DNA of 64,000 bases from Paractinoplanes pyxinae (GTDB lineage Bacteria; Actinomycetota; Actinomycetes; Mycobacteriales; Micromonosporaceae). Both the position numbers and the translations under genes were made by a program. Below are positions 23,121 through 33,873 of the stretch, one piece after another (position 1 is the stretch's first letter; the number at the start of each line of letters is the position of its first letter). Location of the stretch: NCBI RefSeq assembly GCF_026626335.1, contig NZ_JAPNTZ010000011.1, forward strand, positions 1-64,000, read 5' to 3'. The notes below the pieces were generated by a model. That model saw only the letters and a list, made by a program, of their open reading frames with translations. It ran no database searches and was not told the DNA's origin.

Positions 23121-25004
23121 TCAGGCCTTTCGGATCACGCGGAGGAGCTCGGCGACCGATCGCGCCGAGAAGGGACTGCCGGTCGCCCGGTGCGGCGGAT
23201 CGCCGTCGGCGGTCTCGCTGACCGAGCCCGCGCCCCATTCGTTCAGGTGGGCCTCGAGGCCGGTGAACAGGTCGTCGACCGGCAGGCCGAGGGCGGCCCG
23301 GGCGTCGGCGTACGGGCCGATCAGCCACGGCCAGACCGTGCCCTGGTGGTACGCGATGTCCCGGTCGTCCCGGCCACCGCGGTGCTCGCCCTGGTAGCCG
23401 TACTCGGTGGGGGCCAGCGTGCGCAGGCCGAGCGGGGTCAGCAGGGCCGCCCCGATGCGGTGCAGCGCGCCGGCGCCCTCGGTCAGCGGCGCGTGCGGCA
23501 GCGACCAGGCGAACAGCTGGTTGGGCCGCAGCGACGGGTCGTCGTGCCGGCTGCCCGCGCCGAGCGGGTAGGTCGCGGCCGGGCCGTCGATCACGTCGTA
23601 CAGCCAGCCCTCGGGCGCCTGGAACCGGGCCCGGAACGCGTCACGGGCGCGGGCGTGCCCGCCGCGCAGTTCGGTGTCGTCCCGGCCGGCCTCCGCGGTC
23701 AGGTCGGCCAGCGCGGCCAGGGCGTTCACCCAGAGCGCGTTGATCTCGACCGGCTTGCCCGTGCGCGGCGTCACCGGGCCGTCCTCGGTGTAGCCGTTCA
23801 TCCAGCTCGCGGCGGTGCTCAGGCGGACCAGGCCGTCGGCCGGGTCGAGGTCGAGGCGGCGCCGCAGCAGCTTGCCCAGCGGGTCGACCAGGCGGGCGGC
23901 CAGCTCGGTGTCGCCGGTGCGGCGCACGTGCCGGTCGACCGCGTGCACCAGCCACAGCGGCGCGTCGGGGGAGCTGCGCGGAGCCCACGGCCCGCCCGGC
24001 TCGGCGATCTGGTCGGCCTCGCGCAGGGCGTGGGCCAGCAGCAGCTCGCGGCCCTCGTCGGCCCGGCCGGTGTCGAGGAACAGTCCCTCGTACGCGGTCA
24101 TAGTGTCGCCCAGGTAGCTGCCGAACCAGGGGTAGCCGGCCACCACGTCGGGGCCGTCGGCGCCGCGCACCACGAAGGCGTCGGCCGCCAGCACAAGCGT
24201 CTCGGCCGACCCCTCGGCCTTGGCTGTGGCGATCAGCTCCTGGGCGCGGGTGCGGGCGGCCGCGACGACCGCGGTGGCGGCCGGTGGGCGTACGGAAAGA
24301 TCGCCGCCCCACGCTGTGATTTCCATGACGTCGCCCGGGCTCACCCGGTCGACGTACGTGCCGGCGTGCCACAGATCCTCGGTGGCGGGCAGGCCGCGGG
24401 CGGCCTCTTCCCGGGCGTACGCCCCCAGGTGCCAGCCGCCGCCCGGCTGCCAGCTGGGACCGGCCACGCGGTACGCGTCCTCGACCATCACTCCGTCGGC
24501 CACCTGACTGACCTGCAGCGGACCGTCGCCCGCCCGGCGCTCGTCGTGCGCGTCCCGCCAGGTGCACATGACCGCGACGGCCAGCCCGACCGGTTCCGCG
24601 GCCGAGACCACCCGGTGGGTCACGGCCACGCCGGGGTGGCCGTGGCGCATCGCGACCTCGCGCTCGATCACCACATCGCCGACCCGCCAGCGCCACCGGG
24701 GAACGCCGTCCACCAGCGCGAAGCTCTCCAAGTAGCGATCACCCCGGGGCGCCTGGGCCCCCGACTCCCACTCGTGGGTGTAGAGCGGGACCTTGGCCCC
24801 CGTGGCGAGCGTCACGGTGAGGTCCAGAGCCGCGAGTGCGAGGCGCCGATCCGCGGTCACGGGGTCGGTCAGGGTCAGCAGCGAGTGGTAGCGGCGGGTC
24901 CGCAGACCCGGGACGGTGCCGGTGGCAAAGCCGCCCAGACCGTCCGTCACCAGCCATTCGCGATCCGGGGAACCGCACTCGTGCGGTCCGAAGGTGATCG
25001 GCAC
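23121..25004 (-). CDS. Amylo-alpha-1,6-glucosidase-type glycogen debranching enzyme (GH133-like)
   Basis: A 627-aa enzyme. Near the N-terminus, REWLVTDGLGGFATGTV and TRRYHSLLTL are the GDE N-terminal domain signature. The (alpha/alpha)6 domain shows GYPWFGSYLGDTMTAYEGL, PVEINALWVNALA and AYHQGTVWPWLIGPYADA. The motif usually read as W-G-R-D-T is Y-L-G-D-T here, with the Asp kept. It hydrolyses alpha-1,6 branches or trims glucan. The GTG at 25004 is preferred: homology begins at PITFGPHECGS, and a TTGACT/TAGATC promoter lies just upstream, inside the longer open frame. It is first in the leftward operon with the GT4 gene and divergent from glgX, a second debranching activity. Confidence 0.85.
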   Translation of the reverse strand: MPITFGPHECGSPDREWLVTDGLGGFATGTVPGLRTRRYHSLLTLTDPVTADRRLALAALDLTVTLATGAKVPLYTHEWESGAQAPRGDRYLESFALVDGVPRWRWRVGDVVIEREVAMRHGHPGVAVTHRVVSAAEPVGLAVAVMCTWRDAHDERRAGDGPLQVSQVADGVMVEDAYRVAGPSWQPGGGWHLGAYAREEAARGLPATEDLWHAGTYVDRVSPGDVMEITAWGGDLSVRPPAATAVVAAARTRAQELIATAKAEGSAETLVLAADAFVVRGADGPDVVAGYPWFGSYLGDTMTAYEGLFLDTGRADEGRELLLAHALREADQIAEPGGPWAPRSSPDAPLWLVHAVDRHVRRTGDTELAARLVDPLGKLLRRRLDLDPADGLVRLSTAASWMNGYTEDGPVTPRTGKPVEINALWVNALAALADLTAEAGRDDTELRGGHARARDAFRARFQAPEGWLYDVIDGPAATYPLGAGSRHDDPSLRPNQLFAWSLPHAPLTEGAGALHRIGAALLTPLGLRTLAPTEYGYQGEHRGGRDDRDIAYHQGTVWPWLIGPYADARAALGLPVDDLFTGLEAHLNEWGAGSVSETADGDPPHRATGSPFSARSVAELLRVIRKA

Positions 25005-25008
25005 GCCG

Positions 25009-25036
25009 GATCTATGCTCAATTTGCGGAAAGTCAA
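25009..25036 (-). promoter_or_regulatory. Promoter of the GH133-GT4 operon
   Basis: On the minus strand TTGACT (25036-25031) and TAGATC (25014-25009) are 16 bp apart and the -10 ends four bases before the GTG at 25004, so transcription probably starts at the start codon or a base or two inside it. The rest of the 197-bp divergent gap shows only the glgX ribosome site. Confidence 0.6.
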
Positions 25037-25201
25037 ACCCTTCGTGGTGATGCGGTGCCTCGGCGCGGAAGATGTCACCCCCATCCGTGAGAATGGCCCT
25101 CGACGGGTTACTTCGGCGGCCGGCCGGGCAATTGGCCCCTGCCGCGGTGACCCGAGCTGTGCGCGTCAGCAGCACCGACGGTCGAGGGGTGGGAGCACGA
25201 C

Positions 25202-27313
<2,112 letters not shown>

Positions 27314-27314
27314 C

Positions 27315-29585
27315 GTGCTCCCCACTGGAACCTATCGAGTCCAGGTCCGCCCCGAGTTCCCGCTCAAGACGACTGCCGAGCTGGCCGACTACCTGGCCGA
27401 CCTCGGCGTGAGTCACCTCTACACGGCGCCGCTGCTCGCTGCGACTCCCGGTTCCGAACACGGCTACGACGTGGTCGACCACACCCAGGTCAGCCCCGCG
27501 CTGGGCGGCGCTGACGGCCTGCGCTCGCTGTCGGCGGCCCTGTCCGGCGCGGGCCTCGGCCTCGTGGTCGACATCGTCCCCAACCACGCGGGGATCGCCG
27601 TGCCCTCGGCCAACCCCACGTGGTGGGACGTGTTGCGCCGCGGCCGCGAATCCGAGTACGCCGACTTCTACGACATCGACTGGTCGCGGGGCCGGCTCCT
27701 GATCCCCACGCTGGCCGACTCGCCCGACGCGCTCGACGACCTGAGCGTCGAGGACGGCGAGCTGCGCTACTTCGACAAGCGGTTTCCGATCGCCGACGGC
27801 ACTGGCGAGGGCACCCCGCGCGAGGTCCACGACCGGCAGCACTACGAGCTGGTCAACTGGACCCGCGGCGACAGCGAGCTCAACTACCGCCGGTTCTTCG
27901 CCATCGTCGACCTGGCCGGCCTGCGCGTGGAAGACCCCAAGGTGTTCGACGCCACCCACGCCGAGATCCTGCGCTGGGTCAACGAGGGCCTGGTGCAGGG
28001 CATCCGCGTCGACCACCCCGACGGCCTGCGCGACCCCGGCGCCTATTTCGAACGGCTGCACCGGGCCGCACCCGAGACGTGGCTGGTGGTCGAGAAGATC
28101 CTCGAACCGGGCGAGGAGATGCCGGACTGGCCGGTCGCCGGCACCACCGGCTACGACGCGCTGGCCGAGGTGGGCGGCGTGTTCGTCGACCCCGGTACCG
28201 AGGCCTTCTTCGACACCCTGCAGCACCACCTGACCGGCGGCGAGACGTCCTGGCCCGACCTGGTGCACGAAACCAAGTTGCACGCCGCGACCACCCTGCT
28301 CGCGGCCGAACTGGCCCGCATGGCCCGGCTCGCCCCCGACATCGAGGGCGCCCCGCGGGCCCTGGCCGAACTGGCCGCGTGCTTCCCGGTCTACCGCTCG
28401 TACCTACCGTTCGGCTCGCGCCACCTGGCCCGGGCCCGGGCCGAGGCGGGCCGCCGGCGCCCCCAGCTGATCCCCGCGCTCGACCAGCTCACCGCCCGCC
28501 TGCGCAACCCGGACGACGAGCTGGCCGCCCGCTTCCAGCAGTACACCGGCGCGGTGATGGCCAAGGGCGTGGAAGACACCGCCTTCTACCGCTGGACCAG
28601 GTTCACCGCCCGCAACGAGGTCGGCAACGACCCGGCCGACTTCGGCGTCAGCCCCGACCGTTTCCACGACGCCAACGACGAGCGCCGCCGCAAGTGGCCC
28701 GAGGCGATGACCACGCTCTCGACTCACGACACCAAGCGCAGCGAGGACGTCCGCGCCCGGCTGGCCGTGCTGTCCGAGGTGCCCGGCGACTGGACAGAGG
28801 TCGTGCGCCGCTGGGTGCGCACCGCCCCGCTGCCCGACCCGGCGCTGGCCCACCTGGTGTGGCAGGCCGCCGTGGGCGCCTGGCCGATCTCGCGCGAGCG
28901 GCTTCAGGCGTACGCGTTGAAGGCGGGCAAAGAGGCGGCCAACTCGACCAGCTGGACCAAGCCCGACGAGGAGTTCGAGGCGGCCCTGCGCGCGATGGTC
29001 GACCGCATCTACGACGACCCGGCGCTCAACAGCGAGGTCGACGGCTTCGCCGCGTCGATCACCCCGCCCGGCTGGGCCAACTCCCTCGGCCAGAAGCTGG
29101 TGCAGCTCACCATGCCCGGCGTGCCCGACGTCTACCAGGGCACCGAGCTGTGGGACTACTCGCTGGTCGACCCGGACAACCGCCGCCCGGTCGACTTCGG
29201 CGCCCGCCGCGAGCTGCTGGCCCGCATCGACGACGGCTGGCTGCCCCCGGTCGACGAGACCGGCGCGGCCAAACTGCTCGTCACCAGCCGCGCCCTGCGC
29301 CTGCGGCGGCAGCGCCCCGAACTGTTCACCAGCTACCGCCCGGTCTTCGGCGAGGGCCGGGTCGGCGACCACGTGCTCGCCTTCGACCGCGGCGGCGCCG
29401 TGACCGTCACCACCCGCCTGCCGGTGGGATTGTCACGCCACGGCGGCTGGGGCGACACCACGGTGTCACTCGATGGTCACAGCTGGACGGAAGTGTTCAC
29501 GAATACCAGCTACGGCGGGAACCGCCTCTCGGTGGCCGAGCTGCTGCAGACCTATCCCGTCGCACTCCTGGTGAAAGAGAAATGA
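27315..29585 (+). CDS. treY: Maltooligosyl trehalose synthase
   Basis: A 756-aa GH13_26 enzyme that turns the reducing-end alpha-1,4 bond of a maltooligosaccharide into an alpha,alpha-1,1 bond. It opens with PTGTYRVQVRPEFPL. Catalytic residues lie in QGIRVDHPDGLRDPG (Asp), TWLVVEKILEPGE (Glu) and TTLSTHDTKRSED (Asp). AVMAKGVEDTAFYRW and MPGVPDVYQGTELW are TreY signatures. The GTG start is one base after the glgX stop, and the stop overlaps treZ as ATGA, so the three genes are one coupled operon. The full length agrees with the family. Confidence 0.95.
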   Translation: MLPTGTYRVQVRPEFPLKTTAELADYLADLGVSHLYTAPLLAATPGSEHGYDVVDHTQVSPALGGADGLRSLSAALSGAGLGLVVDIVPNHAGIAVPSANPTWWDVLRRGRESEYADFYDIDWSRGRLLIPTLADSPDALDDLSVEDGELRYFDKRFPIADGTGEGTPREVHDRQHYELVNWTRGDSELNYRRFFAIVDLAGLRVEDPKVFDATHAEILRWVNEGLVQGIRVDHPDGLRDPGAYFERLHRAAPETWLVVEKILEPGEEMPDWPVAGTTGYDALAEVGGVFVDPGTEAFFDTLQHHLTGGETSWPDLVHETKLHAATTLLAAELARMARLAPDIEGAPRALAELAACFPVYRSYLPFGSRHLARARAEAGRRRPQLIPALDQLTARLRNPDDELAARFQQYTGAVMAKGVEDTAFYRWTRFTARNEVGNDPADFGVSPDRFHDANDERRRKWPEAMTTLSTHDTKRSEDVRARLAVLSEVPGDWTEVVRRWVRTAPLPDPALAHLVWQAAVGAWPISRERLQAYALKAGKEAANSTSWTKPDEEFEAALRAMVDRIYDDPALNSEVDGFAASITPPGWANSLGQKLVQLTMPGVPDVYQGTELWDYSLVDPDNRRPVDFGARRELLARIDDGWLPPVDETGAAKLLVTSRALRLRRQRPELFTSYRPVFGEGRVGDHVLAFDRGGAVTVTTRLPVGLSRHGGWGDTTVSLDGHSWTEVFTNTSYGGNRLSVAELLQTYPVALLVKEK

Positions 29586-31312
29586 CGCAATTCGAGGTGT
29601 GGGCACCGGAGAAAACCGTGCGGCTGCGGGTCGCCGGGGAGGACCGGGACATGGAACGCGGTCAGGACGGGTGGTGGCGGCTCGACGTGCCGTCCGCCGG
29701 CCCCGGCGCCGACTACGCGTACCTGCTGGAGGGTGAAGCCCGCCCCGACCCGCGATCCCCCTGGCAGCCCGACGGAGTGCACGGCCCCAGCCGCGTCTAC
29801 GACCACGCCGCCTACGCGTGGAAAGACCAGAGCTGGACGGGCAAGCAGCTGCCCGGCTCGGTGCTGTACGAGATGCACGTCGGCACCTTCACCACCGAGG
29901 GCACGTTCGAGGCCGCCATCGGCAAGCTCGACCACCTGGTTGAACTCGGCGTCGACCTGGTCGAACTGCTGCCGGTCAACTCGTTCAACGGCGAGTACAA
30001 CTGGGGCTACGACGGCGTGGCCTGGTACGCGCCGCACGAGGCGTACGGCGGCCCCGACGGCCTGAAGCGCTTCGTCGACGCGGCCCACGGCAAGGGCCTG
30101 GGCGTGGTGCTCGACGTGGTCTACAACCACTTCGGCCCCAGCGGCGCCTACGCCCCGATGTTCGCGCCCTACCTGAGCGAAGCCGGCGCCAACCCGTGGG
30201 GCTCCTCGGTCAACCTCGACGGCCCCGGCGCCGAAGAGGTCCGCCGCTACATCATCGACAACGTGCTCATGTGGCTGCGCGACTACCACATCGACGGCCT
30301 GCGCCTCGACGCCGTGCACGCCTTGGCCGACCACTCGGCCGTCCACCTGCTCGAACAGATGGCCGTCGAGGTCGAGACGCTGTCGGCCCACGTCAACCGG
30401 CCGCTGTCGCTGATCGCCGAGTCCGACCTCAACGACCCGAAACTGATCACCCCGCGCGAGGCCGGCGGCTACGGCCTGAACGCCCAGTGGGACGACGACA
30501 TCCACCACGCGCTGCACGCGACTCTGACCGGCGAGCGGCAGGGCTACTACGGCGACTTCGGCTCCCTCGAATGCCTCGAGACGGTGCTGACCAGCGCGTA
30601 CTTCCACGCCAACACGTGGTCCAGCTTCCGCGGCCGCCGGCACGGCCGCCCCGTCGACCGCACGAAGACCCCGGGCCACCGCTTCGTGGCGTTCTTGCAA
30701 GACCACGACCAGATCGGCAACCGAGCCATCGGCGACCGCATCTCGGCCACCCTGTCCCCGGGCCTGCTCAAAGTGGGGGCCACCATCCTGCTGACGTCCC
30801 CGTTCACGCCGATGCTCTTCATGGGCGAGGAGTGGGCGGCCAGCAGCCCCTGGCAGTTCTTCACCAGCCACCCCGAGCCAGAATTGGCCGCAGCAGTGAA
30901 GAACGGCCGCCGCCGCGAATTCGCCTCACACGGGTGGGCCGAAGCCGAAGTTCCGGACCCCCAGGATCCCGAGACGTTCCTCCGATCAAAGCTGGACTGG
31001 GACGAGAGGGCAAAACCCGAGCACGCCGAGATCCTGGACCTCTACAAGCGCCTCATCGCCTTGCGCCGCAGCCGGCCGGAGTTGACCGATCCCTGGCTGG
31101 ACCGAGTCGAGGTGTGGCACGGGGATCAGCACCTGGTCATGCGCCGCGGGTCTACGGCTGTGGCGGTCAACCTGGCCGGGGTTTCGCAGACCGTTTCGTT
31201 GCGGGATGTGCCGTCGAAGGTTTTGCTGGCTACTACGCCTTCGGGGGTTGTGTTGCAGCGGGACCGGGTTGAGCTGCCGGGTGAAAGCGCTGTTGTTGTT
31301 GCCTTTCGGTGA
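29582..31312 (+). CDS. treZ: Malto-oligosyltrehalose trehalohydrolase
   Basis: A 576-aa GH13_10 enzyme that releases free trehalose from the TreY product. The N-terminal domain FEVWAPEKTVRLRV is followed by LYEMHVGTFTTEGTF. Catalytic residues are in IDGLRLDAVHALAD (Asp), LIAESDLNDPKL (Glu) and FLQDHDQIGNRAIGD (Asp). LLTSPFTPMLFMGEEWAA is typical. The ATG overlaps the treY stop (ATGA). The last 200 or so bases use many T-ending codons (GTT, GCT, ACT, CCT, TTT), unlike the rest of the operon. This shift of codon use sits next to the palindrome-rich gene-free block downstream. Confidence 0.95.
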   Translation: MTQFEVWAPEKTVRLRVAGEDRDMERGQDGWWRLDVPSAGPGADYAYLLEGEARPDPRSPWQPDGVHGPSRVYDHAAYAWKDQSWTGKQLPGSVLYEMHVGTFTTEGTFEAAIGKLDHLVELGVDLVELLPVNSFNGEYNWGYDGVAWYAPHEAYGGPDGLKRFVDAAHGKGLGVVLDVVYNHFGPSGAYAPMFAPYLSEAGANPWGSSVNLDGPGAEEVRRYIIDNVLMWLRDYHIDGLRLDAVHALADHSAVHLLEQMAVEVETLSAHVNRPLSLIAESDLNDPKLITPREAGGYGLNAQWDDDIHHALHATLTGERQGYYGDFGSLECLETVLTSAYFHANTWSSFRGRRHGRPVDRTKTPGHRFVAFLQDHDQIGNRAIGDRISATLSPGLLKVGATILLTSPFTPMLFMGEEWAASSPWQFFTSHPEPELAAAVKNGRRREFASHGWAEAEVPDPQDPETFLRSKLDWDERAKPEHAEILDLYKRLIALRRSRPELTDPWLDRVEVWHGDQHLVMRRGSTAVAVNLAGVSQTVSLRDVPSKVLLATTPSGVVLQRDRVELPGESAVVVAFR

Positions 31313-31353
31313 ACTCCCCTACGCGGGGGGCGATGTGTTTCTTGCGCTTTGAC

Positions 31354-31428
31354 GGATGGGGCCGAGGGTGAGCAATCACTGCTGGGAAACCGTCTCTATG
31401 CTGTGATTACTCACCCTCGGCCCCATCC
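31354..31428. repeat. Long inverted repeat, 26-nt arms, 23-nt loop
   Basis: The left arm 31354-31379 and the right arm 31403-31428 pair over 19 bp, then one mismatch, then 6 bp (AATCAC with GTGATT). The outer arm begins GGATGGGGCCGAGGGTGAG. It starts 41 bases after the treZ stop. It could serve as a terminator, although no T-run follows on either side. Confidence 0.9.
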
Positions 31429-31514
31429 TTGCCGGGTTTCCCCTTGCTCTTGCGTTGTGGTTGGGGCTTCTTCGCGTTCGCGCCGTGCCGGTTGCGCTGG
31501 CAATTGGCTATGGA

Positions 31515-31533
31515 GAGGCGCCTTCGGCGCCTC
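31515..31533. repeat. Short hairpin GAGGCGCC-TTC-GGCGCCTC
   Basis: A perfect 8-bp stem (31515-31522 with 31526-31533) around a TTC loop, a compact palindrome of the type scattered between genes in actinomycetes. Confidence 0.85.
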
Positions 31534-31750
31534 GTCCGGGTGCTCGCGTCGCCGCAGGGGCAGTGGCGACCACGTGCTCGGCGGCCTTCTTGCTGCCGCG
31601 CGGATTGAGCCGACCCGCCTAGACCGCGCCTTTGCTCCGCCGAGCGGGAGGTGGGGCTGCGGCACGAGGAAAGTGGCTCCGCGGGCGGCCCTATCTATCG
31701 GTTCATCGCCGGAAGCGGCGCGGTTTTCAATTCTCACAGGGCGGCCCTAA

Positions 31751-31885
31751 GGCTTGGGTGCTCTCCGGGCGACGGCAGTCGCCGCTCATCGTAAGGGTGA
31801 GAAGGACGCAAGCCGCCTTTTGCTTGCGTCCTTCTCGGCCTTACGATTCGCTCCCGGCTGTCGTCGCCCGGAGAGCACCCAAGCC
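31751..31885. repeat. 135-bp nested palindrome (two stacked long stems)
   Basis: The outer arms 31751-31778 and 31858-31885 pair with one mismatch in 28. Inside them, 31788-31813 and 31822-31847 pair with two mismatches in 26, leaving an 8-nt loop (31814-31821). The two stems are separated by 9-10 nt internal loops. The outer arm begins GGCTTGGGTGCTCTCC and the inner arm ends GAAGGACGCAAGC. As RNA or as extruded DNA it would form one rod of about 54 bp. Confidence 0.92.
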
Positions 31886-31933
31886 CACCTGGCGTCCCCA
31901 TCGCCAGAGTGCTCTCCAGCGATGCGCTGGGGT

Positions 31934-31950
31934 CTGGGGCAAAGCCCCAG
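31934..31950. repeat. Hairpin CTGGGGC-AAA-GCCCCAG
   Basis: A perfect 7-bp stem with an AAA loop, 30 bases after the stop of the minus-strand gene at 31980. It may be that gene's terminator or another copy of a common GC-rich palindrome. Confidence 0.8.
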
Positions 31951-31979
31951 GGTCTACCCACCTCGCCCGTGGGCGGCGC

Positions 31980-32672
31980 CTATCGGTGCAGGGCAGTTCG
32001 TTCCACGGCCTCGGGGGCAGGTGTCGAAGGATCGACGCCTCGCCAACGCTGGCTCAGCCGGTAGGCGAGGGCCCGAGTGAAGTGGATCGTGCCGGTGGGA
32101 TGCAAATCCGGGGACGTATTGCGGACGGGGTCGAAGGCCAGTGCCGCGTCAACATCCGGCGGGAGCAAACCCCCGAAGGTGAGCCGGGCAAACGGGCGAT
32201 CATCCGCGAACAGAACCAGCGAGCCGTCGGTGATCTCACCCAGGGTGCGACCCAAGGCCTCGTCCGGGCGGGTGCCCAGATACAGCTTGCGTCCCGTACC
32301 AGTCCGGTACGCCAGGATCGTGCCGTAGAAGGTATCGAAGGTACGCCTCGGGGCCGGCAGGTGGCGGGTGAAGGGCCCCTCACCAGACGTCGAGAACAGC
32401 AAATCGAAGGGGCGGTCGCCGAGCAGGCGGATGGCTACCCCGCGGATGTCGGCGCGGGCCCCGCGGGTGCCGGCGCCCTTGGAGATGCGGACCACGGCGT
32501 CGTGGCGGGCGGGGTGGTCAAGCAGGTCGGCGCCCTCGGTGCGGCCGGTTCCCCAGACGGTCAGTTCGGCGGCGAAGGAGCGGCCGTCGGGGTGCAGGAA
32601 CCGGCGATGGCGGGAGCGGATGACCCGTACGCCCAATGCGACGGCGACGGCGGCGAGCAGGGGACCCTTCAT
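31980..32672 (-). CDS. Uncharacterised protein, possibly catalase-fold related
   Basis: A 230-aa protein I do not recognise with certainty. A short hydrophobic N-terminus (LLAAVAVALGV) may be a signal anchor. The body has FAAELTVWGTGRTEGADLLD, then DAVVRISKGAGTRGARADIRGVAIRL, and a segment RRTFDTFYGTILAYRTGTGRK. The order 'VVRISKG-G-x-x-D-x-x-G-x-A-I-R-L' resembles the beta-barrel start of catalase-superfamily proteins, where substrate-free relatives exist in actinomycetes. No haem-ligand Tyr motif is clear, so catalase activity is not claimed. The ATG at 32672 is used. It is divergent from the solute-binding gene and faces the palindrome block. Confidence 0.5.
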   Translation of the reverse strand: MKGPLLAAVAVALGVRVIRSRHRRFLHPDGRSFAAELTVWGTGRTEGADLLDHPARHDAVVRISKGAGTRGARADIRGVAIRLLGDRPFDLLFSTSGEGPFTRHLPAPRRTFDTFYGTILAYRTGTGRKLYLGTRPDEALGRTLGEITDGSLVLFADDRPFARLTFGGLLPPDVDAALAFDPVRNTSPDLHPTGTIHFTRALAYRLSQRWRGVDPSTPAPEAVERTALHR

Positions 32673-32754
32673 GGCCGTTCGACTACCCGGAACGGGCGGG
32701 TGAAATCCGACAGGGTCGCTCGGCCGTGACATTCATGCGGCACGATAAGCGGCC

Positions 32755-33873
32755 ATGAGTTCCGATCGCAGCGGGGTGACCGGCCGTTTCACGTGGCCGG
32801 TGCGACGGCGTACGCCGCCAGGTCCGGAGGGGACGGCGGAGGACATCGCCGTGCAGGATCTGGCCGAGCGGGAGGCCGCCGAGCAGCGTCTGCCGCCGCC
32901 GCCACCGGAACCGTTGATCGAGCCGCCCCGGTTCAATCTGGCCGCGTTCCGGCTGGCGGCACTCGGTCTCGCGATCGTCCTCGCCTTGGCGCTGGCCCTG
33001 GTGCGGCTCTTCGTGGGCGGGCCGCCGTCCGTCGCCGACCTGCGGGAACAGGCCGGCATCGCGTCGTGGACGGAGCTGCCGATCGGGGTCAAGGACGATC
33101 AGCCGGGGCTGGCTCTGCGCGACAAGGACGGACGCTGGAGCGGCTTCGACATCGACGTCGCGTACATGATCGCGGAGGATCTGGGCTTCCGGCGCTCGGA
33201 GGTCAAGTTCTATTCGATAGAGAGCGAGGACCGGCCCCGCATGCAGGCCACCGCCCCGGACGGCGCCCGGGTGCCGGTCAAGCTGGTGATCGCCAGCTTC
33301 AGCATCACGCCGAAGCGGATTGCCGACGGGGTGGGGTTCTCGGCGCCGTACCTCTACACCGAGCAGTCGGTGCTGACCATGAAGGGCAGCTTCGCCAAGG
33401 TCTCCTCGATCGCCGACCTGGCCGGCAAGCGAGTGTGTTCGATCTCGGCCTCGACGAGCCTCGTTGCTCCCGAGAAAGAGAAGGCGGTCGTCGTGCCGCG
33501 CAACCGGATCAGCGAGTGCATCGCCGACCTGCGGGCGGGCCGGGTGCAGGCGGTCACGACCGACGCCGCGATCCTGGCCGGCTTCAAGGACAGGTCACCG
33601 GACGACTTCGACCACTGGGACGTGGGGCTGGACCCGGTCGAGAGGTACGGGGTGAATGTCGGGGAGAACCCGGCGTTGCGGAAGCTGGTCGACCTGACGC
33701 TGTACCGGTCGTACACGGACCCGAAGGACTCCCGGTGGGAGGAGGCGTACGACCGCAATTTGCAGTCCGAGGTGGACAAGAACGGCCGTGCGCCCATCGC
33801 GGTGGCCGAGCAGCCCCGGGTCGACCGGCCGGAGATCCGGGAGCAGCCGTGGGAGGACGTCTTCGGTGAGTGA
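32755..33873 (+). CDS. Membrane-anchored family 3 solute-binding (GlnH-like) protein
   Basis: A 372-aa protein: cytoplasmic Pro-rich N-terminus (1-62), one membrane helix (about 65-87), then an external periplasmic-binding domain. LPIGVKDDQPGLALRDKDGRWSGFDIDVAYMIAEDLG is the family 3 start. VIASFSITPKRIADGVGFSAPYLYTEQSV and AGKRVCSISASTS follow, and VQAVTTDAAILAGF is the second lobe hinge. It would bind an amino acid such as glutamate or glutamine. No ABC permease or ATPase follows. Instead an 8-bp overlap joins it to a multi-helix membrane protein and then a PP2C gene, recalling the mycobacterial GlnH-GlnX-PknG sensor. A sensor role is therefore more likely than uptake. Confidence 0.8.
   Translation: MSSDRSGVTGRFTWPVRRRTPPGPEGTAEDIAVQDLAEREAAEQRLPPPPPEPLIEPPRFNLAAFRLAALGLAIVLALALALVRLFVGGPPSVADLREQAGIASWTELPIGVKDDQPGLALRDKDGRWSGFDIDVAYMIAEDLGFRRSEVKFYSIESEDRPRMQATAPDGARVPVKLVIASFSITPKRIADGVGFSAPYLYTEQSVLTMKGSFAKVSSIADLAGKRVCSISASTSLVAPEKEKAVVVPRNRISECIADLRAGRVQAVTTDAAILAGFKDRSPDDFDHWDVGLDPVERYGVNVGENPALRKLVDLTLYRSYTDPKDSRWEEAYDRNLQSEVDKNGRAPIAVAEQPRVDRPEIREQPWEDVFGE

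Larger units (their letters stand above)
31313..31979. other. Gene-free block rich in palindromes
   Basis: No convincing gene lies in these 667 bases. Open frames exist but show no domain, and their proteins are Arg/Ser/Cys-rich, as expected from chance frames. The block holds four hairpin-forming repeats (listed separately) and an 11-bp direct repeat GGGCGGCCCTA at 31683-31693 and 31739-31749. It separates the convergent ends of treZ and the minus-strand gene at 31980-32672, so one or more of the hairpins may end transcription. Confidence 0.7.

Noticed and set aside
31349..31750. 133-codon open frame in the palindrome block
   Set aside because: It runs through the 26-nt inverted repeat and a short hairpin, is Arg/Ser/Cys-rich and has no ribosome site.
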